A stretch of 64,000 nucleotides of DNA from Rhynchosporium graminicola (lineage: Eukaryota > Ascomycota > Leotiomycetes > Helotiales > Ploettnerulaceae): contig FJUW01000011.1 of NCBI GenBank assembly GCA_900074885.1, forward strand, positions 496,001-560,000, in the 5' to 3' direction. Positions 1 through 13,183 of the stretch are shown here, one piece after another (position 1 is the first letter of the stretch; the number at the start of each line of letters is the position of its first letter). The position numbers were made by a program, and so were the translations under genes. Below the pieces are notes generated by a model. It did no database searches. It was not told the origin of the DNA and saw only the letters and a list, made by a program, of their open reading frames with translations.

Positions 1-614
1 GACCTGCGGTCTTAGCCATGAACCTTGGTGGTGCGAAGCGAGCTATCCGGACTCTTTGAGTAGTTGAGAACCAGCTCTACACTAGCGAACCACTGACTGA
101 ATCCTACTCGCTTTCTCCATGGGACTTAACCTGCCCACAGTGGATTTGCAGGGCATATTTGTTAAAGCCTCCCTTTGATGTAAGCCTTGTCAGGTTCCGA
201 GCCACGAAGAAAGGGAGTAGAGAACGAGTATCAAGGGAGTTGCCAGGATTTTCTGTTATGTGAATTGGACAGTGCCAGCGTTACCACGCTGGAGAATACT
301 CAAGGTGGGGGAAGGATAAGAGAGGCGACCAGGAATGTATGCAGGTCTGAAGACTTTACTATCCTGGAAGTACCTCCGTAAACAGATGTTCAGTTCAATG
401 CGAATGCTAAACTCAATGCGTACCAAAGGTATTTCTTACCTGCCTTCCGAAAACACGAAACCTTATAATGACATCGCTTTCGAACTGGTTCCCGAGATAG
501 GGAGACAAGGCAAGAGTATTACTCGAATCCAGTGTGAGGGTATCGTCCAGTGCATCTAAGGATGTGTCTCAGAATGAATCAGTTTATAAGACATGAGGAG
601 CTTCCTTAGTTTCT
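1..614. other. Normal-composition flank, no gene supported
   Basis: This stretch has ordinary base composition, unlike the AT-rich element beginning at 620. Open frames at 187-381 and 335-559 are short, overlap in different frames and show no recognisable domain or intron signals, so I do not call them. The last five bases (ctgta at 615-619) are the target site duplicated on insertion of element R1; the copy is at 10,693-10,697. Confidence 0.6.
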
Positions 615-619
615 CTGTA

Positions 620-802
620 TATCAGGGGGCGTCCGAGATATATATATAGTAAAAGTCTTGATTCTGTCTATCGCTATAATAGGAGGAACTATCTAAGTGA
701 AGCTAACTAACGGCACTAAGTACTTAGTGCTATCTTATCTCGTGATAATATCCCGTGATATATACTTAGTACTATTTTATCTTATAATAATATCCTATGA
801 TA
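620..802 (-). repeat. R1 3' LTR (left copy)
   Basis: 183 bp, aligning end to end with 10,510-10,692 and differing by transitions. In the first half this copy keeps G/C where the other has A/T; near its inner end it is the more mutated copy. Confidence 0.93.
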
Positions 803-892
803 TCTCCCCCCCTTAAGTATAAAAAACTCTATCTCTAGAGAAAAAAGACAGTTCGACTAGTAATATATAGTAAATATAAATAGTAATAATTA

Positions 893-3470
893 TTAATCTT
901 CTCTATTGCTCTCCCCTAATAAATCTAATATATCCTTATTAAAATTTAATCTAGTTATGATTTATAGGATTAAAATCATATCCTCTGTATCTCTATTCTC
1001 CTTAGTTACGACTATCTTTATTAAAGCTAGCTTTTTCATTAGTCTAATTACCCGCTTCTCCTTCCCTTTTAGAGTGGATTTAGTAGGCTTTAGTAATATA
1101 ATCGTATCTTTATCGCTATTTTCTATAAGGTTAGAGGTCTAAGTAGTTAGTAAAACTAGACCTGTTAGCTTCTTCTTTAGGTAGGGTTTTCTTAGTTCAT
1201 ATAGTTAGAGTTTAGTATCTAGTACTATTATACTGAAAAGGCGTCTATTTATAGTATTACTCTAGTTTTCTTAATTAACTAGATCTTTAATAGCGTATAT
1301 TATTTCTGTATTTCCTGCGATATAAGTTAGTTCCTATATACTTATTAATTTTCTTAAGAAAGGTATTCTGTTTTTAACTAAGTCTATGACTCTCTAATAA
1401 TATCTTAGCCTTAAGGGTTAATATATTAGGAGTTATAATAGGGCGAAGACAAAAGACTTATAGCGTTTTAGTATACTTCCCTTTAGTTTTATAAAATTAG
1501 TCTTATTAGTTCTCTTTAACTTTCTTCTGCCCTTAGTATCCTTCGACCGGTTATAGTCGACTATACTTACGTATCCTTCTATATCGTTAATAGGAGTTAA
1601 TAGTAATTTCGATTAGATATTATAATCTAAGGATAATATAATTAAATTCGTTATATTTCCTATATTAATATGAGGTTCGATTAAATATAACTATTAATAC
1701 GCTATTATACTACTTTTAATCTCGCTCTGAAAAATTAGGCCCTATACGTTTAGATATTCATATAAGAATATAAGGTCTCTTATCTTATTACTTATAACTA
1801 GTACTTATTATAGTTTAGGCGTAAGTAGAGTTAGAGGGTATCTTAAAACATAGAATAAAATTCCTAATATTACTATTATTAGGTCTAAGTTATAGAAAAG
1901 TACCTAATATAGTAAACCTAATATAAATTCTATATAGTAGCCCGGTCTATTAATATTAATTCTTAGAAGAGCTACTATACTTATAACTATATCTAGTACT
2001 AGTAGGCGTAAGATCTATACTAGCCCGACCGTCTCTAGCGTAATAGTATATATGACCTCGCTAAGTAGTACGATTACAGACTTATAAGAGGTACTAATTA
2101 ACGTAGTTAGTAAGGCGTCCAGAATAGTAATAAGGTTTAGTATATCTTAAAGCGCGCGAAAATATTCTTCGATAACTACTTTAGTATCCACGTGAGCTTG
2201 AATTATTAAGGAATATCTATTATATAATATCTAGAGAAGATATAATACGTAGTTAGCGCGGTCCCTATTTAATAGAGATCTATCGAGTATATAGAGGAAG
2301 TCCTCTATTAACTTATATATACGTTCTGTCTCTACTATAAGTAAAATATATACGCTATAATATATCGCAGCAGAAGCTATTACTTATAGGAATATTTCAA
2401 AGCTTAGCTTTAAACTATCGTGCCTTCTTATTAGCGCGTTATTAAGGATGAATTATCTATTAGTTCTACGTCTTACGATAATACTAACGTCTTCCTTAGC
2501 CTTAATTAATAGAGATAAGGTCTAATATAAACTATCAAATACTAAGGAAGCACTAATTAGTTAAAATACTTTCCTGTTTACTTATATATCTTCTTTATAC
2601 TCCTTAGTAGATTCTATTGCTCCGGCTTCCTTTAATCTTTTTTATCGGATTTTCTTCTATCTCTTTAGTTCTTATAGTTCTTAAAGAACTAGGTAGAGTT
2701 TATCTCTAAGATACTCTCGTATAATAATTTCTATAAAATAGTAGTACTAATTATACTATATCTCCTTTATAATATTAGTAGCGTTAAACTTCTAGCCTCT
2801 GAGAACTATAATATCTCTATTAGGATAGATAATATATCCGATTCTTATATCGGGAGTTATAAGACTATTTAGAGGAAAGTTATTTATAGTAAGGCGTAAG
2901 CGGAAAGCGTCTCCGAAGGCTACTTACTAAGAGTACGAGTATCTGTTAATTAGCGAAAAGTTAGTAAGGAACTATTTAAAAAGACTATCTATCGATATAT
3001 TATAGTAAGCTACGCCGATTAGATAGTCTCCTAGATAGATACCGGTTAGGATGCGAACGTTACCTTAGGGGCGTTCGATATATAAGCTAAGTTCCTTATT
3101 ATCTTAGATAAGTTAGTAAAGATAAAGTTAGTTCTTATAATATACTCTATCCTTAGGAGCCTTATAATAGAATATAAATAGTTATTAAAGTACTTAAGGA
3201 AAGTTACTATTTAGGTTAGTATACTCGTAAGGGTTATCTAACTCTTTACTCTATATAGTAAGGTTAGGTAGGATATCTTAGGTAACTCTGATAATACTAC
3301 TTATCTTATACTTTGAACTATATTCGTTTCTCTTAATATTAAGGTAAAGTAATCTATCTCGTAGACCTTAAAAGATTCGTAGAATATTACTTCGACGAAC
3401 TAGTCAGGTGAAAGAGGATAACGAGTATACTAGGGACGATAGGGTAAGGGAGTCGAGAGTTCTTAGTATA
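893..3470 (-). pseudogene. R1 extra sense-strand reading frame downstream of pol
   Basis: A long protein-like frame on the same strand as pol, between the pol stop and the 3' LTR. Reading the minus strand from about 3,470 gives coherent sequence with stops mainly of RIP type, in one frame to about 2,650 and in the next frame from about 2,450 to a stop at 893-895. That implies one frame change in between, or two ORFs. Together it covers about 800 codons. I recognise no envelope, RNase H, aspartic protease or transposase motif, and no obvious signal peptide or transmembrane anchor. The function is unknown. It could be an accessory gene of the element or captured host sequence that has been RIP-mutated along with it. 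Confidence 0.6.
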
Positions 3471-3723
3471 TTATTATTAGTTGCTATATTCGTGCGAAAG
3501 ATAGGGTAGACTCTTATCGCGGTTAATATAGAGTTAATAGTAAGGGTGTAGATAAAGGAGTTAATATATAATAGTAAGATTATTATTATTAGAATTTTAT
3601 ATATATAAGTTAAATAGGAAGGAGCTTAAGGAAGTAAATAAACGCGATAGTAGAGCGGGAATATTAATAAGGTGAATATTAATAAGGCTAATTTGCTAAA
3701 ATATATATTATATAGACGATTTA

Positions 3724-6700
3724 TTATTTATATACTAAGGAGCCCTTGAACTTAGCAACTAAGTTCGGTATATTCTCCTTTAGTATTAAGGCGAGTTCCT
3801 AAGATATAGTCTAATAACTTATATATTTAACCTTATAGTATATCTTCCTTATCTTATCTTTAGGTTATTTTCTAAGCTCCTTACGCAGGATCTTCTCGAT
3901 AATATAACGTTTAGTGCTATCTTTATTATATATCGAGCTAGGTTCAGGTGCAGTCTGATCAAATAGATCTAGTACTACTAGCTCTAGGTATTTAATTAAG
4001 ATTACCGGGTATATATTTATTTATTCGAGTAGCTCTAGTTCGTAAGTAAGTAGGTTTACTCGCCTGATAATCTTATATAATCTAGATTTAATAAAAGATA
4101 GCTTAGTCTGATTCTATAAGAGCTTATACCTAGAGTCTATCCCTTTAGCTAGTCTAATATAAACTTCAGCCTCTAGCTTAAGTAATACTAGTATCCGGCC
4201 CTCGTTAAAGGCTAGCTTTATACGAGACTATACTAATATAACTAACTCTATCGCGTCCTGAAATAAGGTTTAATAGTTATATATAAAGTCTTATCCCTCC
4301 TTTATAATAAATACTTAAGTAATAGTATAATTAGTAGAAAAGAAAGAGGATCAGGGTTTTTAGCTAAATCTTAGTTCGTAAGGTATAAACCTAGTAGAGG
4401 TATTTTCTGAAGTATTAAGAATAAAAGATATAGCTAGTATAAAATCTTCCTAATTAGACTAATCGAAACGTCTAGTAATAGTATAGCGTAAAGTATAGAT
4501 AAATATTTAATTAGACTATTCTGATTAACTATCTGCCTTAGGGTTATTCGCTATAGTAAAAGCTAAGCTAATATTAGCGAAACTATATATATCTCTTTAA
4601 AATCCGCTAGTAAATTATATATCCTGATCTGAAATTATCTTCTTTAGAACTCTTAGGTCCGTATACGTGTCCCTATAATAAGCTTTAGCTTAGTCTTCGC
4701 CTCCCTAATCCTTATATCCGATAATAACCTTAATCTATTTCGTTATCTAGTCCGTAAATAGTAAAACTAAGTCGTATCCTTCCTTAGAAATTAGGAATCT
4801 TATAATTAAGTCTATATAGAATATATAGAGTTAAGTTATTAGAGGTAGAATTAGTATAAGTATACTGTTTAGTAGACTTCTGCCTAGTTTCGCTATTCGA
4901 TAAGTAGGATAGGATACTACGTATAATTAAACTATTCGCTATATCTTACGTATAAATACCTTATCCTTTAGGAAATTATATATCCTCTATACTCTTACGT
5001 GTACTCGGTTATTATAAGCGATACTAAGGACTTTCTTAATTGACTTTTTAGGTATATATATATATTTAACCTTATTAAGGTTCCGAAAGAAAAGTAACTT
5101 TATTCTAGTATCGAATCGGAATAACTTAAAAGTAGAGATACGTTTATTCCGAGGAGACTTTTAGTAGTCTGTTTTCATTTTATAATAAAGCTATCTAAAA
5201 GTTCTATCTGTTAGAAGCTAGCGTAAGATAGATACTACTAGTTATTTATCTATATATATAGATATTAAATATGAAATTGCTTCGTTATCTTATACTAAGT
5301 AATATACTACTTTTAAAACTAAGATATCTCTATTATTTAACTCGTATACTATATTTAATAGTCTTTAGATTCTTTTATCCTAAGGCGATTAGCGTTATAG
5401 CCGGCTTAAGGTATCTATATTCAGATATGTTTTCCTAGCTCTATAGATTATATTTATCTTATATATATACTTAGCTAAGAAGAGAAACTAATTATCTAAT
5501 CAGTTACTCTTCTTATAAGAACGATCCTTAAAGCAGGATAATATTACTTAATAATCCGTATAGATAGTGAAATTTATACTATTAAGATATTATAGTAACT
5601 TCTCTAGCGCTTATACTAGTGCGCTTATCTCTAGCTTAGTAGGCTAGTAATTTATTTCTGCTATAGATAAGGACTTAGATAGGAATAGGACCGGCCTTTC
5701 TACTCTATCGGTACTATCTACTTAGTGAAGAGCTATACTATATCCGAATTCCTTAGAACTATTGATATAAAGTATAAAGTCCTATCCGAAGTCAGGGAAT
5801 TTAAGGGTTAGCGCTAAAATAAGCTGGTCTTTTAATATATTAAATACTTATTTAGACTTATATAGTAGGTTATCTATATATTACTTAGAGTATATTTTAG
5901 TATCCTTATAATATTTAGCTTTCTAAGACCGGGTTAAATTAGTATATTCTTTATATCTTAGTTATAGAAGCGGAATAGGTATCGCTTTAGTATAGCTGCC
6001 TTATCTTACTCCCTCTTATAGTATATTCTTAAATCCGATTATCTTAAGCTCTAATAATAATAAGGAGATAGTTACGTAGTATAGTATAAATTTGCAATAG
6101 TACCTGAAAAATCCTAGTGCTTTTTCTAATTAAGATAAAGTTCTTAGAAATTCCTAAGATTATACTACTTCTATCTTCTCTTCTAAGGTATTTAGCCCTA
6201 GTCTAGATACCTTATATCCTAGCGCCTTAATAGATAGCTAAGTGAAGTAGTATTTCCCTAGAGCTAGTATAACTCCGGCGTCTTCTAGTAAGGTAAGCGC
6301 TAGATCTAGGTCTTTTATATATTATTCTAAGGTAGTAGAAAAGATAATTATATTATCGATATAAATAATAATAAATTTCTAAAGGTATTAGCAGAATAGA
6401 TTCTCTATATATACTTAGAAGAATACTAGAGTTATCGCTAGACCTATTGTTATAATAGTAAGTATTTCATATCCCTTATACGTAGTAACTAATACTATCT
6501 TCTATTAGTCTACTAGTTCTAAAGGCTATTAGAAGAAGGATTTAGTAAAGTTAATACTAGAGAAAATCGTTACTCTACTTATAGCGGATAAGACGTTGTT
6601 AGCCTTAGGTAATAGGTATATATTAAGTATTAATTTCGTATTAACTTTTCTAAGGTCGACTATAACTCTTAGCTTTCTATTTCTATAGATAACGAATACT

Positions 6701-9700
6701 AGAGCCGAAGCTAGGGAAGGTTATCCGAGGGGTACTAGTACTAGAGAGCTATTAGCTCTTATTAGATCTAAGATTTTATCTATTTCTACCTTATCTCTTT
6801 ACGATTATAGGAAAAGTACTCTTTTCAGGTTATTAATCTCGACGCTTTCCTTAAATAGTACTAGTATATTAATTCTATTATTAAATTATCCGAGTTCGTA
6901 ATAGAATAAGTTCGTATACTAGCGAAGAATATCTTATATTTTAATCTTAATATCTGCCCTAAAGGCGTCTAATATATCCGGTTCTATTATATCTTCGGGA
7001 AGAGGTCTAATTAGGAATAGGGTACTAGCTAAGTACCTCCCTTCTAGCTCCTCCTCTATAAAAGGTTATCCTTTGTAGATACTAGCTAGGTTTAGTAGTA
7101 CTAAGTAGTCTTTGATTTTAGGTATATATTATTTAAGTACTCCTAATATCTATCTTTATTATAGATAAATAAGTATCCTCCCTAGATTAGCGAATAAGAT
7201 AGATATAGGGAGGCTAGTAGTAATAGTATTAACTATAGAATCGAATTTACTTAACGTTATATCGACTTAAGGATAAAGATATACTATATATCTATCTTAA
7301 CGTTCAAGTAGTAAGCGATATATAGTAAGTAAATTAATACTCTCCTCTAGGTATATTATAACTATCTATAAAAAGTAGATATTAGTATATTTTAGAGCAG
7401 ATTTCGTAGTCTTTACTACTTTAGTTATCTTAAGGAGTATATAGTCGTTACTATCTCTTACTTACAGATAATACGGCTTCCCTAATAACTCTTATTTAAA
7501 GTTAAGTTTATTTTCCGAGAAAAAGTTAAGCCTAAGAAGGATTCCTCCTAGTATCTTTAGTATAATATAATATTAGTACGCTGGAAACTATACTAGTTCC
7601 TTACTAGAAATTATCCTATATAAGATAGGTATTTCGATAAAATCGGAAATAGTAGGCCTAGAACTTATACTAGAAAGACTAACCTATAGGCTATCTATCC
7701 TATGATAAGTCCTTATAGAAAGGAAGTATTACGCTAGACTTAGCTTATTAATTAACCTAATAAGCGAAGTAGTATTAATAGCTATTTCTATCGGAAAGTT
7801 ATCCTTACTAAATATTTAGATTCTAGTATACGTATTAGCTATAAAAGAAGTATTATTTAAGAGGATAGATATCTTATCCTTCGACTCCTGAAGTTATAGG
7901 TCCGGGGTCTTTATAGTATAAGCGCTAGGGATTAGTATTTCTCTATCCTAAGCTATAGGTAAGATTATAAAGGAAAGGTTCTTAACTAGGATAAAGTTAT
8001 CCTCTTTTTCGTCTTTATAAGAAAGCGATATATAATTAGGTATAGAAAGTAAGGATAATAGTATCTTAAGTTAGATTTATTCTATCTTTTTCGTTAAGGA
8101 TAGCGCTAAAGTAAGTTTATTAAAGACTAATAATATTACTAAAATAGGGTTTAAGTAAGAATAAAGCCGCGAGAGGACTCCCCTTAGGTCTCGCGGTAAG
8201 CTTTTCCTAAGTCTGCAGATAGGAAAAGACTTATAGTTTCGGGCGATTCATTATCTTCTAAATTATACTCTTAATCCGATTAGTATAAGAATCTATTATT
8301 AGAATAGTTAAGTATAACTAGTAATTAGGAATAATACGTATTATACCTATTAAAATTCCTAGTTATTAGTAAGTATTAAAGAGAGTACTAAGGTTAGTTT
8401 ATTATCACGGGAACTTAGGGCTAGTACTAGTATAGCTACTAGTTCTAATAGGGTTATCTTCTGTTGCGCTGAGTAGTTAGTATAGAGGCTAGTACTAATA
8501 TAGTTAACTTATTAGCCTTATCCCTCTCCTTCTCTTATTATTATTTTCTTCTGAACTTAGCGTATTCTACTAGAGGTATCTAAAGTCGCGGATAGAGTAT
8601 CGGGAGTTAAGTAAGTGCTATTATTATCGGGTATCGTCCCGTTAGTACTATTAGTACTAGTACTTAACTCTATCGTTCGCTTCAGGAGTCTCTATCTCGC
8701 CTAATACTTTAGCGGTACGAATTATCTATTACTAGTTATTATAACTCCTATATCTCCTTAGTTTACTTATTAATACGAGACTATATCTATAAGTAAGCTT
8801 CTCTCGCCTGATTCTTAGTATTATAGATCTTTAACTTAAACTTATTTACTATATTACTATAGTCTTATAATAGTATACTTGTAGCTAAGCTTAGATCTAA
8901 GGCTTAATATATTCGTCAGACGATAAAGTCTTAGTTTATCTCTCCTGCTTCGATATAGAGATTATATTTATTATCTAAGAATTATCTTAAGGATAACTCG
9001 CCCTTATTCTTAAAAGAATATCTTAAGGCGTTAGCCTTTTATACTATTACGCTTAGATTCGTATAGAATTAGAATAGGAGTTAATATTTCTATTCTTCTA
9101 AGCTCCGAGCTATAAAGCTAATGATTTCCGGAGATAAGATACTAAGCTAAATAGCAGCCTTATCTTTTATATAAATTAGTAGGACTTTAAGGACTATATC
9201 CTCTCTATAACAGGCTACTATTATATTAAGTATCACAATATAGCTAGTAATAGAAGTAGTACTATTAAACTATCCTATATCCTATAGGCGAAGTCGTTAG
9301 TATTAGGTATTAGGTATAAGTAGCTTATTATCCTATTATAGTCTTCCTGAGTCTTAGGAGTCCGAGTTATCTCTATCTTCTACGTTAGGTATATTATTAT
9401 CGTATACGAAGTTATAGTAGTAATTCGGAAGAGGAAGTTCTATCTCGATAGAAAGTCGGATAGATACTAGAGTGCGAGAGATTAATAGTCTTAGAACTAC
9501 TAGTATAGAAGATATACGTATAGTTATCTTAGCTTCTAGGGGACCGGCTTAGAACCGAGTTAAGAAGATATTAAAGGAAGCTACTAACTTAAGGGCTATT
9601 ATTCCTAGAGTACTAATTACTCTAATAGCCTTATCTTTTAAGTCAGTTAGAATACCGGGGTCTAGGGTACGGACTAAGGCCTTAGCTTATCTCAGAATTA

Positions 9701-10400
9701 GTAAGAGGATTAGTCCGACTAGGTATTTATTACCTCTATCCTCTATATCCTCTTGTAGGGTCTAGATAAAGATAGTATCGCTCTTCTACTCGTTCTTAGT
9801 ATATACTAATACCGTAGCTATAGCTATTAGTAGTATAAATATAAGGCTAAGTAGCTAGTTTATTAGGATAAATTTATCTTATAGCTATCTCGCTAATTCT
9901 TTAGCTCTAAGTAAGGTCTTATCCTTTAGTAAAATAAACTATCTTAGTAAGAGAGACTTCGATAATTATAATAATTAGTCGATCGGAGAAGTCTATCTTT
10001 AATAGAAAGAGGCTATCGGGACCGTTAGCTTAAGGAAAGCTTAGTCTCGGATTATTTATAAGTTAGCTAGTAGAGATATATATTAGCGTTAACTTCGGGA
10101 CGTAATCTATATTAGTGTAACTAGTACTCTCTTAGTAAGTTAGTCTAATTCGGTATCTTAGATTAATTAAGAGTTGCGAGGCGCTATAAGAAAAGGACTT
10201 AGTTTAGGTAATAATCGTAGTAGTATCTCTAGGTGTTCTTAAATAGGGGATATAGATAGACTAGCGAAAGAAGTCCGTATAGATTACTCTAATTTAAGTA
10301 TTAAACATAAAAATCTCCCTTAGTAGTCTCTTAAGCGATTACTCCTCCCTTTAGTATTAGAGCCTCTAATATAGCGGTATATAAAGTAGTACTACCGGTA
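3724..10400 (-). pseudogene. R1 gag-pol relic
   Basis: Minus-strand remains of a Ty3/Gypsy polyprotein. The reverse transcriptase active site is at 6,352-6,363 and reads YIDN followed by IIIFS; the second catalytic Asp is Asn, a G-to-A change. The integrase core is at 4,621-4,638 (ISDQD, second catalytic Asp), followed by a relic of KADGQSEWSNQ at 4,508-4,539 containing the catalytic Glu. The C-terminal part ends at 3,724-3,726 after a segment around 3,730-3,920 that resembles a chromodomain-like tail. Domain order RT then integrase fits Ty3/Gypsy rather than Copia. Gag and protease should lie at about 7,000-10,400, but I could not place their boundaries. Many in-frame TAG/TAA stops sit at former Gln/Trp codons, so no product is expected. 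Confidence 0.85.
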
Positions 10401-10509
10401 AAGTCTCCGGAGTATTATAGGAGTTCCAGGTAAGTAAGAGAAGGTCCTTTATATAAGAGGTAATAGTTTAGAGACTTAATTTTACCTTATACTCTTAGAA
10501 TTACTACTA

Positions 10510-10692
10510 TATCAGGGGGCGTCCGAGATATATATATAGTAAAAGTCTTAATTCTATCTATCGCTATAGTAAGAGGAACTATCTAAGTGAAGCTAACTAA
10601 CGGTACTAAGTACTTAGTACTATCTTGTCTCGTGATAATATCCCGTGATATGTACTTAGTACTATCTTATCTTATGATAATGTCCCGTGACA
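10510..10692 (-). repeat. R1 5' LTR (right copy)
   Basis: 183 bp partner of 620-802. Its outer end keeps the unmutated terminus (cccgtgaca), while the corresponding inner end of the left LTR reads cctatgata. Confidence 0.93.
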
Positions 10693-10740
10693 CTGTACGA
10701 GCCTTATAAGTTAGATATAAGAAATGTTATTTCAAACCGA

Positions 10741-10889
10741 GTCGAAGTTCAAGGGACATCGCACCGGGAAGTTCGGTTACCAATTGAACACTGGAGTTCC
10801 TTCTCTTTTCGCAATAGCTCGCAACAACCCAGTAGCAATCGTAACTTCTCTACTCTAGGGTCTAGATCTGACTATGCATTTCATGTGAC
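10741..10889 (+). repeat. Diverged direct repeat, copy 1
   Basis: About 149 bp that aligns with 11,431-11,584. Shared stretches include gtcgaagt, gccggg/accggg, ggttaccaat, ttttcgcaa, cgcaacaac, agcaa and a final tttcatgtg. The copies are much diverged, with insertions and deletions. Confidence 0.6.
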
Positions 10890-11430
10890 CCACTTCTTTA
10901 CAACATTCGACCGCTGTCCGGATACTGCTAGCGCCACCTCTATTTTTGGAATTAATATAGTGATAATTCCTCTTAAATATTATAGCAAAGATTCTTAGAT
11001 TTCGGTGTTTTTTTATCTGTTCGGTAGTCTCCAATTGGTTAGTTTTGAATCCTTGAATTTTTCTAATCTCCTGGCTTAAGAAAAATCTTGCCACTGACGA
11101 GTATGCTGGAGAGTGGTTGTCCTGAACGTCATAATTAAAAGCTGTCCATTATTCGCTGGCTGGCTCGAAATAACGGTCAGCCTACATAGTATTTTAATTC
11201 ATACTCTCCTACGGTCTCCTATGGAGCCTCGTTCGGATGCTTGTTTACAGTGTCGTTTTGCTTCCCAAACGTCTCAAAATCCACTCTACTATTACCGTTT
11301 CTGGCTCTGCCCCTGACCCTTCGGCTAAAGGCTATTATTTTAAGAGCAAGTTCCTGTTGCGTTGCTGACGTAGACTTTTGGGTCTATCCGTGCAGAGCTA
11401 GAGGGGATGAACACATGGAATGCCTACCTA

Positions 11431-11584
11431 GTCGAAGTCTAAAGAATGGACTCGTGCCGGGAAAGCTTGGTTACCAATCACTTGGAATTGTTCCCTTTTC
11501 GCAACAGTACGCAACAACAGAGCAGCAAACCTTAACTGTGCTCTGCTCCGTGGATTAGACTGTGTACGAAGTATTTCATGTGTC
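11431..11584 (+). repeat. Diverged direct repeat, copy 2
   Basis: Partner of 10,741-10,889, offset by about 690 bp in the same orientation. It does not show the TAG/CTA-rich look of the RIP-mutated elements. It may be an old duplication below the RIP threshold, or a remnant of a short element. Confidence 0.6.
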
Positions 11585-12617
11585 CGGACTCTTAATCTAC
11601 AGCAATTAATTATACTAAGTATTATATTGAGGCACACACACATACAGGACGGAAGGTACGGAATTATCTACCCAAACCTTCCTTGCTAAGCTTGCTTAGC
11701 AACTGGGTTGTAATACAATCGGAGGTACAGCGGTGAAGTGTTGACCCCTCATAAAGCGCCAACAGATGGTGGGTGACCTGACTATCGATCTTTGTAGTGT
11801 CAGACTGCCAGTATGTTCTCCCTCGTTAATTTACTATGATAAAAAAATACGGAAAACTGGTCTGGGGCATTTCTCTTATCTTGACAAGTATAAATGACCC
11901 TTGTTTATTAGTTCAATATAGTGGTTTACAAGAACTCTGGGTGTTGTTCTATGAGACCCCTGTCGACTAGGAGCAACACCTGATCGCTATACCTTCGTAC
12001 TTGGGGAGGTTCAAAATGTGCTTTTTTTACATGTTGAAACTGTCCGCTATACTGAATTTCTAGAGCGCATTCGAAGGTACGCAAGTACCCAGATATATGT
12101 ATCTCGTACTTGCTTAGCGATCGAGTTTCGAAATATATTTGAAGTTTCGAAATATCACTTTTGTGTATATATCCAAATTACCCATTGTTTGTATCTAATC
12201 ATAAGAGCGCTTTCGATCCGCTTTATTTTTTGGAAGTCTCGCCTAGAAAGTTTCAACCAAATTGCTTATTAGGAACTCGTATTCTGTAAGTGTTTTCAGA
12301 CACGAACGATCGCTGACACGGGGGAACTTCGCTTAGTTTCGGGTGCGTCCGTGCGTAGTAAAGTGGAGTGGCATGAGTGCATAATGCAGTTAAAGTTTAG
12401 GTTCGGGGATGTCTTACAAGGCGCCTCGTGACGGAATAATTATATCCTAGGAAATTGAACAGCATGTACAGAGAGTGATGGTAGGCACTGCCCAGGTCTT
12501 GGCACCGTTGATTGGACATTACTCGCTTTTAAACTTTACTATATTGACGGCAATCAATTACTCTTTGTGGAATGAAATATGCTGCCGAAGCCTCCTCTGA
12601 GTCTCCTGCGAGTTGTC

Positions 12618-12627
12618 TATATATAAA
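12618..12627 (+). promoter_or_regulatory. TATA box of the secreted-protein gene
   Basis: TATATATAAA about 110 bp upstream of the ATG at 12,738, followed by a CA-rich untranslated leader. The position suits a fungal core promoter. The call rests on sequence only. Confidence 0.5.
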
Positions 12628-12737
12628 CCCGGCTGGCGATTCTGCCGCATCGTTCCCCAGCCCAACGACAGCCTCAATTACCTTCTCACAACATCAAGCT
12701 ATCAACGAAATTGTTCATCTTCTCCACCGAAGCAATC

Positions 12738-13183
12738 ATGAAGTATACTGCCGTTGTCCTAGCAGCGACCTTCGCCGTGGCTTTTGCTCAAGTCAAGAAT
12801 TATGATCAATATTCACCCTGCTTTGGTAAAAAAGACAAGGACCTTTGTAAATATGTAAGTGCCTTTTAATAAAGACTGTTGCACATCAAGCAGGCTGCTA
12901 CACTCAACATGTCTGACCTCATTTCTAGGAAATTGACTATGTCTTTCACGATTACACTACCGGCAATTGGAAGCGAATGACTTGCGAAGGAGGCTTGCAT
13001 GGACGCTGCCAGCCAGATAACAACCATGTGAACTTGGTAAGTACCGAGAAGCTTGTCTGACAATCATGGCGAAGACTAAGACCCACGGTATAGACCTGTC
13101 AGCAAGCCGACGTCAATAACTGCGCTACGAAGTTCGTTCCAACTTGCGACAAGGACGCTTTAACATGTGTCCCTCCCAACTGA
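12738..13183 (+). CDS. Small secreted cysteine-rich protein (effector-like candidate)
   Basis: Three exons (12,738-12,854; 12,929-13,036; 13,094-13,183) separated by introns of 74 and 57 bp with GTAAGT donors and CTAG/ATAG acceptors, both in phase 0. The product is 104 residues. Residues 1-17 form a signal peptide (MKYTAVVLAATFAVAFA) with a likely cut after Ala17. The mature part has eight cysteines (28, 37, 58, 66, 77, 85, 93, 100), an even number suited to four disulphides, and no transmembrane segment or GPI signal. A TATA box lies 110 bp upstream. I do not recognise a family. It has the look of apoplastic small secreted proteins of plant-associated fungi, and it lies about 2 kb from a RIP-mutated retroelement, a common setting for such genes. 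Structure is well supported; function is open. Confidence 0.85.

Larger units (their letters stand above)
620..10692 (-). mobile_element. R1: RIP-degraded Ty3/Gypsy LTR retrotransposon with an extra ORF
   Basis: A complete LTR element of 10,073 bp bounded by 183-bp LTRs, with the 5-bp duplication ctgta on both sides (615-619 and 10,693-10,697). The LTR ends read TATCA...TGATA on the left and TATCA...TGACA on the right, which fits an ancestral TGTCA...TGACA inverted end changed by C-to-T/G-to-A mutation. A pyrimidine tract just inside the left LTR (about 803-816) is the complement of a polypurine tract, so the element reads on the minus strand. That agrees with reverse transcriptase and integrase motifs on the minus strand. 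It is unusually long because about 2.8 kb lies between the end of pol (3,724) and the 3' LTR. All coding regions carry many stops. Confidence 0.93.
10698..12617. other. Intergenic DNA between R1 and the secreted-protein gene
   Basis: Normal-composition DNA with no gene I can support. Open frames of 65-105 codons occur in several overlapping phases without domains. It contains a diverged repeat pair (10,741-10,889 and 11,431-11,584) and a short local repeat of gtttcgaaatat at about 12,120-12,155. Confidence 0.55.

Noticed and set aside
906..1142. 78-codon plus-strand frame inside R1
   Set aside because: It is the shadow of the minus-strand extra frame of R1, which continues on both sides.
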